A program made the translations under genes and the position numbers. DNA of 12,129 bases from CAYRPN01 sp964426135 (GTDB lineage: Bacteria; Planctomycetota; Phycisphaerae; Phycisphaerales; Phycisphaeraceae), in the NCBI GenBank assembly GCA_964426135.1, contig CAYRPN010000157.1, positions 1 through 12,129 on the forward strand. Direction: 5' to 3'. Positions 8,528-12,129 of this stretch are shown here, in pieces. A model generated the notes under the pieces. That model saw nothing but the letters and a program-made list of their open reading frames with translations, had not been told where the DNA came from and did not search any database. Every line of letters starts with the position of its first letter. The first letter of the stretch is position 1.

Positions 8528-8609
8528 GTGAAAATCACCGGGAAACAGCGGCGGGAGCCAACACGGGGTATTGAAAAAAGCAGGGGGCAAGTTACCCGTG
8601 CCGGGGATT

Positions 8610-8637
8610 GGTCCGCGAAGGACCGCGCCATCGCGGT
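8610..8637. other. Two overlapping, mutually exclusive small hairpins
   Basis: GGTCC (8610-8614) pairs with GGACC (8620-8624) around a GCGAA loop. ACCGCG (8622-8627) pairs with CGCGGT (8632-8637) around a CCAT loop. The two stems share 8622-8624, so only one can form fully. They lie in the region that would be the leader of the minus-strand PSCyt/PSD gene. Confidence 0.55.
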
Positions 8638-8651
8638 GCTGGATCCCTTTT

Positions 8652-8744
8652 CGGGTGGCCGGGGCTGAGTCCGCCAAGCCCCGGAACGAGGCGCCTCAAG
8701 TCACCGGGGCGTCGAAGTCTCCTCCCCGGCCACCCGGGATTTTT
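8652..8744 (+). other. Branched palindromic element, terminator-like on the plus strand
   Basis: CGGGTGGCCGGGG (8652-8664) is perfectly complementary to 8724-8736, and the stem is followed by GGATTTTTC, as in an intrinsic terminator read on the plus strand. Inside are competing pairings: 8659-8666 with 8677-8684 and 8704-8709 with 8724-8729, plus a 10-base palindrome GAGGCGCCTC at 8688-8697. No plus-strand gene lies immediately upstream, so a dispersed palindromic repeat or a leader element of the opposite-strand gene is as likely as a terminator. Confidence 0.55.
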
Positions 8745-8807
8745 CAATAGGGCCCACGACCGCCATCGCTACCGCTTTCAGCCGTCGTTGGCCGATAAGG
8801 AATGGGG

Positions 8808-8829
8808 CCGAAATAACTTCGCGACTTGG
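8808..8829 (+). repeat. 22-base direct repeat, copy 1
   Basis: This stretch, starting CCGAAATAACTTC, matches 12052-12073 at 21 of 22 positions. It directly adjoins the large inverted repeat at 8834. Confidence 0.7.
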
Positions 8830-8833
8830 CGGC

Positions 8834-8902
8834 TCCCCATTTAGCCGGCGGGCTTGCCCGCCGATGGCGTCTCGGCGGGCAAGCCCGCCGGCTAAATGGG
8901 GA
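8834..8902. repeat. 31-bp perfect inverted repeat (large hairpin/cruciform)
   Basis: The arms 8834-8864 and 8872-8902 are exact reverse complements, separated by a 7-base loop (TGGCGTC). Each arm also holds its own near-palindrome (GGCGGGC-TT-GCCCGCC), so it could fold as one long hairpin or two short ones. Sequence outside the arms is loosely related too, suggesting an older, longer inverted duplication. No transposase is nearby. Confidence 0.9.
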
Positions 8903-8940
8903 ACTTACTTCGCTCCGATTCCTAAGCCGGCCAAGCCGGG

Positions 8941-8986
8941 AGGGCCAAGGGTAGAGGGCCAAGGGTAGAGGGCCAAGGGTAGAGGG
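8941..8986 (+). repeat. GGG-N4 heptad array upstream of fliM
   Basis: A 14-base unit (AGGGCCAAGGGTAG) is repeated three times exactly, then breaks off. Each unit is two heptads, so GGG recurs every seven bases from 8942 to 8984, seven times in all. It fits the G3-N4 quadruplex pattern on the plus strand, the fliM sense strand. Confidence 0.9.
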
Positions 8987-8991
8987 ATAGG

Positions 8992-9018
8992 AACTTCTAT
9001 GCGCCGCGCGTAGAAGTT
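8992..9018. promoter_or_regulatory. 27-base near-perfect palindrome upstream of fliM
   Basis: AACTTCTA at 8992-8999 pairs with TAGAAGTT at 9011-9018. With the intervening bases it gives 12 Watson-Crick pairs plus one G-T around a single central base. It ends 50 bases before the fliM start, a suitable place for a dimeric repressor operator or a leader hairpin. It could equally be another dispersed palindrome, since it abuts the heptad array. Confidence 0.5.
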
Positions 9019-9068
9019 GCAGGATCAGAATCTAAGTATCAGACGCGGCCTTCTTCCTCGGATGAACC

Positions 9069-10094
9069 ATGCCCGACGTGCTGGACCAGAACGAAATCGA
9101 CGCGCTGCTTTCAGCAGTGGACAGCGGACAGGTCAAAGGCGCCGAAGCCTCGCCGCAGGTGCGCATTTTTTCCCGGAAGCGCGGGCTGATGGTCGGCGAT
9201 ATCGAGGTGAGGGCGTACGATTTCAAGCGGCCCGAGCGCGTGAGCAAGGACCAGATGCGGGCGCTGGAGAATCTGCACGAAGGGTTCAGCCGGAACTTCG
9301 GCGCGGCGCTGTCGGGGTTCCTGCGAACGATCGTGGAATGCAAGGTGGCGAACATCGAGCAGATGACGTTCAGCGAGTTCACGCATTCATTGCCGAACCC
9401 GACGAGCTTCAACCTGCTTTCGCCTGAGCCGCTGGAAGGTAGCGTCTGCCTGGAGATCAGCCCGCTGATCATTTATCCGATCATCGACCGGCTGCTGGGC
9501 GGCTCGAATGCGGATCTCTTCATCCCGCAGCGGCCGCTGACGGCGATCGAGACACGGCTGGTGAACAAGCTGCTGGTCCGCGCGGTGGCGAGCCTGCAGG
9601 AAGCCTGGGCGAGCGTGATTCGACTGAACGTCAAGCTCGGCGACTCGGAAAGCAACCCGCAGCTCGTGCAGATCGTCCCGCCCAATGAAGTGGTGGTGGT
9701 GATCGGATTCGAGCTGAAGATGGGCGGTCGGGCGGGCACGATGAGCCTTTGCATTCCTTACAACGTCATCGAGCCGGTGATCGAGAAACTCAGTGCCCAG
9801 ACCTGGGCGGCCTACAAACGCGGGGCTGATCACGGCATCAACCGCGATCGCCTGGCGACGCAACTGGACCGCGCCAGCGTGACGGTCACCGGTGTGCTGG
9901 CGGAGACCACGATCAAGCTGAGCGAACTGAGACACCTGGAAGTGGGCGACATCGTGATGACCGACAAACCCGCGGCGGCGCCGCTCGTGCTGATGGTCGA
10001 AGGCAAGCGGAAATATCTCGGTCACATCGGGCAGTTCAAAGGCAACCGCGCGTTCAAGGTGCAAAGGCAGATCTCGGTGAAGGATCGGGTGTGA
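9069..10094 (+). CDS. fliM: Flagellar motor switch protein FliM
   Basis: A 341-residue cytoplasmic protein of the flagellar C-ring, where it links FliG to FliN and binds phospho-CheY to switch rotation. The length is normal for FliM. The N-terminal CheY-binding helix is present (NEIDALLSAV, residues 8-17), followed by a flexible linker, the CheC-like middle domain (about 45-235) and the C-terminal FliN-homologous domain (about 260-335; LRHLEVGDIV, KYLGHIGQFKGNRAFKV). The FliG-contacting GGxG motif reads GGSN at residues 144-147. The start ATG 9069 gives the usual MPDVLDQNEID opening; the Shine-Dalgarno is weak (GGA six bases before). No other flagellar gene is in the window, so it is detached from the fliL-fliM-fliN cluster usual in proteobacteria. 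A G-rich heptad array begins right after its stop codon. Confidence 0.96.
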   Translation: MPDVLDQNEIDALLSAVDSGQVKGAEASPQVRIFSRKRGLMVGDIEVRAYDFKRPERVSKDQMRALENLHEGFSRNFGAALSGFLRTIVECKVANIEQMTFSEFTHSLPNPTSFNLLSPEPLEGSVCLEISPLIIYPIIDRLLGGSNADLFIPQRPLTAIETRLVNKLLVRAVASLQEAWASVIRLNVKLGDSESNPQLVQIVPPNEVVVVIGFELKMGGRAGTMSLCIPYNVIEPVIEKLSAQTWAAYKRGADHGINRDRLATQLDRASVTVTGVLAETTIKLSELRHLEVGDIVMTDKPAAAPLVLMVEGKRKYLGHIGQFKGNRAFKVQRQISVKDRV

Positions 10095-10095
10095 G

Positions 10096-10179
10096 GGGAT
10101 GAGGGATGAGGGAAGAGGGATGAGGGCAGAGGGAAGAGGGAGGAGGGAGGAGTGAGGAGTGAGGAGTGAGGAGTGAGAT
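10096..10179 (+). repeat. GGG-N4 heptad array abutting the fliM stop codon
   Basis: Twelve seven-base units follow one base after the TGA. The first eight begin GGG (GGGATGA, GGGATGA, GGGAAGA, GGGATGA, GGGCAGA, GGGAAGA, GGGAGGA, GGGAGGA); the last four begin GTG (GTGAGGA three times, then GTGAGAT). The register is unbroken. Eight GGG runs with four-base loops give a strong potential G-quadruplex in the fliM transcript's 3' end. Confidence 0.92.
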
Positions 10180-10190
10180 CGGCGTCTCGT

Positions 10191-10228
10191 CCCCTCTCCC
10201 TCCGGGAGAGGGTTAGGGTGAGGGCCGG
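10191..10228 (+). repeat. REP-like palindromic element, forward copy
   Basis: A 9-bp stem, CCCTCTCCC (10192-10200) with GGGAGAGGG (10204-10212), is closed by TCC and followed by TTAGGGTGAGGGCC. It pairs with the reverse copy at 10361-10402, differing at two of about 36 bases. Similar CCCTCTCCC/GGGAGAGGG elements are widespread in bacterial intergenic DNA. Confidence 0.8.
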
Positions 10229-10292
10229 AGAACGGATGACATCCGATGATCTGTGCGATGTCAATTTCGATTTTGAGAAATTGCAGGGAGGG

Positions 10293-10360
10293 CCAACGGT
10301 GTGCCGCTTGCCTAACGGTGATACGTTCGTCCAACAGTGAGACGCTCGTCTAAGATTCAC
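10293..10360 (+). repeat. Degenerate 19-20 base direct repeats
   Basis: Units beginning CCAACGGTG (10293), CCTAACGGTGATACGTTCGT (10311) and CCAACAGTGAGACGCTCGT (10331), with a partial CTAAGATTCAC (10350), share a CC-AACnGTGanaCG-TCGT pattern. They fill the interior between the two REP-like copies. The function is unknown. Confidence 0.5.
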
Positions 10361-10402
10361 TGGCCCTCACCCCAGCCCTCTCCCGGAGGGAGAGGGGGCC
10401 GG
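10361..10402 (-). repeat. REP-like palindromic element, reverse copy
   Basis: Reverse complement of the copy at 10191-10228. The 9-bp stem is 10376-10384 with 10388-10396 around GGA, preceded by TGGCCCTCACCCCAG. With the forward copy it brackets 132 bases, in the arrangement known as a REPIN. Confidence 0.8.
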
Positions 10403-10423
10403 ACCCGCTTTCGCCGCTCTCCT

Positions 10424-10450
10424 TCTACCTCCTCTACCTCCTCTACCTAC
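10424..10450 (+). repeat. 9-base tandem repeat, three units
   Basis: TCTACCTCC, TCTACCTCC and TCTACCTAC lie head to tail just beyond the end of the FNT gene. It is a short C/T-rich satellite with no evident role. Confidence 0.8.
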
Positions 10451-10464
10451 TTCCCCTCCTCCCC

Positions 10465-11331
10465 TCACGTCGTCCTCCGATACACCACCCAATACGTTCC
10501 CGCCACGAGCACGCCGCCGCCGAGGATGTTGCCCAGCGTCACCGGAATGAGATTGGCGAATAGGAAGGCAGCCCAGGTCAGATGCGTAAAGGCGTAAGGA
10601 TTCGTCTGCGTGGCGTGCCAGAATGAAGCGGGCGCGTCCGCCTCGATGAAGAGCGCCAGCGGAATGATGTACATGTTCGCCACGCAGTGCTCGAATCCCG
10701 CGGCAACGAAGGCCGTGATGGGAAACAGGATCGCCACGATTTTCTCGCCGGTGCCCCGGCAGGACATGCACAGCCACACCGCCAGGCACACGAGGGCATT
10801 GCAATAAACGCCGCGGCTCATGGCTTCGCCCCACGTCAGGCCGCACTTGGCGTTGGCGAGTTTCAACGTCGCCAGGCCCACGGCTCCGTCGGCCATTTCA
10901 TGCTGATGCGTCAGGTACATCACCAGCGCGGTCAGAATCGAGCCGACGAAGTTGCCCGCATAAACGATGGCCCAGTTGCGCAGAAGCTTGGCGGGCGACA
11001 GCTTGCCGCTGACAGCCGCCATCATGAGAAGGTTGTTGCCGGTGAAGAGTTCGGCGCCGGCGACGACAACGAGGATCAGCCCGAGGCTGAAGGTCACGCC
11101 GGCGATCACCCGCATCACGCCCCAGGGCAGCGCGTTCGCCCCGTTGACGCCCGCCGAGCCGGTGATGCTGATCGTGCTGAACATCGCGCCAAGCCCGATG
11201 AACGCGCCGGCCAGCACCGCCAGGACAAACAGCGGCAGCGCGGGCATATTGCCCTTGGCGACGCCGATGTCCTCGGCCTTGGCGGCGATCTGCGGCGGAA
11301 GCAAGGCGTCAACGGAATTGGGTTCGTTCAT
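10465..11331 (-). CDS. Formate/nitrite transporter (FNT) family channel
   Basis: A 288-residue, six-helix inner-membrane channel of the FocA/NirC/HSC family, expected to assemble as a pentamer passing small monovalent anions. Family hallmarks in order are AGAFIGLGAMF (41-51), ELFTGNN (94-100; Thr97 corresponds to the gating Thr of the omega loop), GNFVGS (126-131), RGVYCNALVCLAVW (173-186), FEHCVANMYIIPLAL (213-227; His215 matches the central pore His of FocA) and NLIPVTLGNILGGG (260-273). Length and topology are normal. The ATG at 11331 gives a short charged cytoplasmic N-terminus; no strong Shine-Dalgarno is visible. Formate, nitrite and hydrosulfide members cannot be separated by these motifs alone, and no pyruvate formate-lyase, nitrite reductase or formate dehydrogenase gene is nearby, so the substrate is left open. 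Confidence 0.94.
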   Translation of the reverse strand: MNEPNSVDALLPPQIAAKAEDIGVAKGNMPALPLFVLAVLAGAFIGLGAMFSTISITGSAGVNGANALPWGVMRVIAGVTFSLGLILVVVAGAELFTGNNLLMMAAVSGKLSPAKLLRNWAIVYAGNFVGSILTALVMYLTHQHEMADGAVGLATLKLANAKCGLTWGEAMSRGVYCNALVCLAVWLCMSCRGTGEKIVAILFPITAFVAAGFEHCVANMYIIPLALFIEADAPASFWHATQTNPYAFTHLTWAAFLFANLIPVTLGNILGGGVLVAGTYWVVYRRTT

Positions 11332-11420
11332 GGTCGATGGTCGAATGCCGCCTGCGTCACTTCCGGGCTAGGCCCACAGAAGTCAGAGTCGGAAAAGTCC
11401 CAATCGGTCATACGGAAATC

Positions 11421-11473
11421 AAAATGCAAAAGTCGATCCCCGAACGAGAACTGACTCTTGACTATTGCATTTT
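11421..11473. promoter_or_regulatory. 14-bp imperfect inverted repeat upstream of the FNT gene
   Basis: AAAATGCAAAAGTC (11421-11434) is the reverse complement of 11460-11473 except at one base, with a 25-base spacer. It lies 90-142 bases upstream of the FNT start. It may be a regulatory site or an unrelated repeat; no FNR-type TTGAT-N4-ATCAA site was found here. Confidence 0.4.
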
Positions 11474-11534
11474 GGCTCGCCTATTCTGACTCTCTCCGGC
11501 TCTTCCAGCTTAGCAACCGTGCAGAATCAACTCC

Positions 11535-11646
11535 GTATGTGGGACGACTTTCCAAGTCGTCGACAAGGGAGCGAAGCGACGTAACAATGCGGAGTTCATC
11601 TTGCACGGCTCCTTAGAGCGACAGCGCTACGAACGTGAAAATCAAG
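11535..11646 (+). repeat. Dispersed repeat, copy B
   Basis: Direct-orientation counterpart of the repeat near the left end. Positions 11537-11612 align ungapped to 13-88, with identical blocks 11537-11561 and 11595-11612. The hairpin GACGACTT-TCC-AAGTCGTC is conserved. Beyond 11612 similarity declines and needs a one-base gap. Confidence 0.75.
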
Positions 11647-11932
11647 CGGTTTGCGCGGTTTCTGATTCCCCTCCCTAAAGGGGGGAGTACGCAGCCCTGT
11701 CGCTATTGGTAAGAAGCTACGCTCATGCTCCTCGAAGCAGAATCGGGGATTCACCTGTTTCCTGCCCGGGGTGCCGACCATGGCGGCAGGACGGGGATTC
11801 GTTTATGAATCGGATGCGAACCCTTGAGCCGATTTTCGGCACGGGCTAACCCGGGCTGTTCGCGACGCGTTGAATGAGCCGCGCGCGAAGCAAGCGGGAG
11901 TCAGGGTTTGAATCTCAGGAACTCGAGCGGCG

Positions 11933-11968
11933 TCCGATGCATCCCGCATCATTCGAGGATGCATCGGA
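11933..11968. other. 12-bp perfect hairpin
   Basis: TCCGATGCATCC (11933-11944) pairs exactly with GGATGCATCGGA (11957-11968) across a 12-base loop. No T-run follows, so it is not an obvious terminator. It is probably another palindromic repeat. Confidence 0.65.
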
Positions 11969-12051
11969 TCGTCGCAAAGCTGTCGGAACCACGCTTACTT
12001 CGTGCGCGGCTCTTGTCGAGCGTCATGAGTCATCCTCGCCAAGGATCGTGA

Positions 12052-12073
12052 CCGAAATAACTTCCCGACTTGG
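12052..12073 (+). repeat. 22-base direct repeat, copy 2
   Basis: Matches 8808-8829 at 21 of 22 positions. Immediately after it, 12076-12094 matches 11658-11676 at 18 of 19 positions, so pieces of different repeat copies are joined here in a mosaic. Confidence 0.65.
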
Positions 12074-12129
12074 TCGTTTCCGATTCCCCTCCCTCTTAGA
12101 ACGTGTATGAAAAGCCATAATTGCTCCGA

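Larger units (their letters stand above)
8528..9068. other. Divergent intergenic region, repeat- and hairpin-rich
   Basis: These 541 bases separate the minus-strand PSCyt/PSD gene from plus-strand fliM and must contain both promoters. No gene was found. Most of the interval is structured: overlapping hairpins at 8610-8637, a 13-bp stem with competing inner hairpins at 8652-8736, a 31-bp inverted repeat at 8834-8902, a heptad array at 8941-8986, and a palindrome at 8992-9018. No convincing sigma-70 or flagellar sigma-28 promoter could be assigned by eye. Confidence 0.7.
10095..10464. other. Convergent intergenic region made of repeats
   Basis: These 370 bases lie between the stop codons of fliM (+) and the FNT channel (-). 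No gene was found. They hold a heptad array, two REP-like elements in inverted orientation, degenerate 19-20 base direct repeats and a 9-base tandem repeat. The REP-like hairpins are the only candidates for transcription termination of either gene. Confidence 0.75.
11332..12129. other. Long non-coding stretch with dispersed repeats and hairpins
   Basis: About 800 bases with no credible gene. The longest frames (for example 11596-11781 on the minus strand and 11874-12110 on the plus strand) cross the repeats and have no recognisable composition or start signals. The stretch contains the upstream region of the FNT gene, an inverted repeat at 11421-11473, dispersed repeat copy B, a short shared block beginning GTTTCTGATTCCCC, and a hairpin at 11933-11968. 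The last 35 bases are AT-richer and may begin something beyond the window. Confidence 0.65.

Noticed and set aside
8652..8744. Ordinary intrinsic terminator
   Set aside because: The stem plus T-run looks right on the plus strand, but the nearest plus-strand gene end is 5 kb upstream, so it was kept only as a palindromic element.
10096..10179. Possible CRISPR array
   Set aside because: Units are 7 bases with no spacers; no cas genes in the window.
9387..10334. 315-residue minus-strand open frame
   Set aside because: Antisense of fliM, running out through the heptad array (it reads as repeated LTPHSSL); not a gene.
10687..11454. 255-residue plus-strand open frame
   Set aside because: Antisense of the FNT channel gene, extending into its upstream region; low-complexity composition.
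11596..11781. 61-residue minus-strand open frame
   Set aside because: Lies in repeat-derived sequence, starts and ends at repeat edges, no Shine-Dalgarno and no recognisable protein.
12095..12129. Possible end of an insertion sequence
   Set aside because: The AT-richer tail resembles the kind of sequence at some IS ends, but no inverted partner or transposase is in the window.
1..12129. tRNA or rRNA genes, phage or plasmid functions, defence system
   Set aside because: No cloverleaf with conserved TTCGA-type arm, no rRNA sequence, no integrase, replication or nuclease protein was recognised on either strand.

Overview
The window looks like a chromosome fragment from a GC-rich member of the Planctomycetota, or a close PVC relative. 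The strongest marker is the minus-strand pair of secreted c-type cytochrome proteins at 3696-8527. One has the PSCyt1/PSCyt2(DUF1549)/PSD1(DUF1553) architecture and the other a planctomycete-type haem-binding domain; both are heavily expanded in that phylum. A recognisable FliM implies a flagellated, motile lineage. The abundance of short palindromic and tandem repeats between genes, and even inside one gene, also fits large planctomycete genomes. Species or class cannot be fixed from this sequence alone.

Layout. 1-268: non-coding, with one copy of a dispersed repeat. 269-2545 (+): DsbD/ScsB-type transmembrane thiol-disulfide reductase. 2607-3629 (+): secreted protein with two tandem DUF1579-like lobes. 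3696-5654 (-): secreted fusion of a helical repeat region, an azurin-like cupredoxin and cytochrome c. 5762-8527 (-): large PSCyt/PSD protein. 8528-9068: divergent intergenic region packed with hairpins and a GGG heptad array. 9069-10094 (+): FliM. 10095-10464: convergent intergenic region with a GGG heptad array, an inverted REP-like pair and small direct repeats. 10465-11331 (-): formate/nitrite transporter family channel. 11332-12129: about 800 bases without a credible gene, carrying a second copy of the dispersed repeat and several hairpins.

How the genes may work together. The two minus-strand cytochrome genes lie 107 bases apart in the order PSCyt/PSD then cupredoxin-cytochrome, and are probably one transcription unit for periplasmic redox chemistry. 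The DsbD-like protein delivers reductant across the membrane, as needed to keep haem-binding CxxCH or copper-site cysteines reduced, so its presence beside genes with those motifs is functionally coherent. That link is inference only. FliM and the FNT channel look like stand-alone genes with no partners in view.

The most unusual content is the repeat landscape. Runs of GGG spaced exactly seven bases apart (GGG-N4) occur before fliM, directly after the fliM stop codon, and in frame inside the DUF1549 domain of the PSCyt protein, where they add a low-complexity stretch of about 45 residues. No defence island, CRISPR, transposase, tRNA or rRNA was recognised. Everything here is read by eye; no database search or folding calculation was run.
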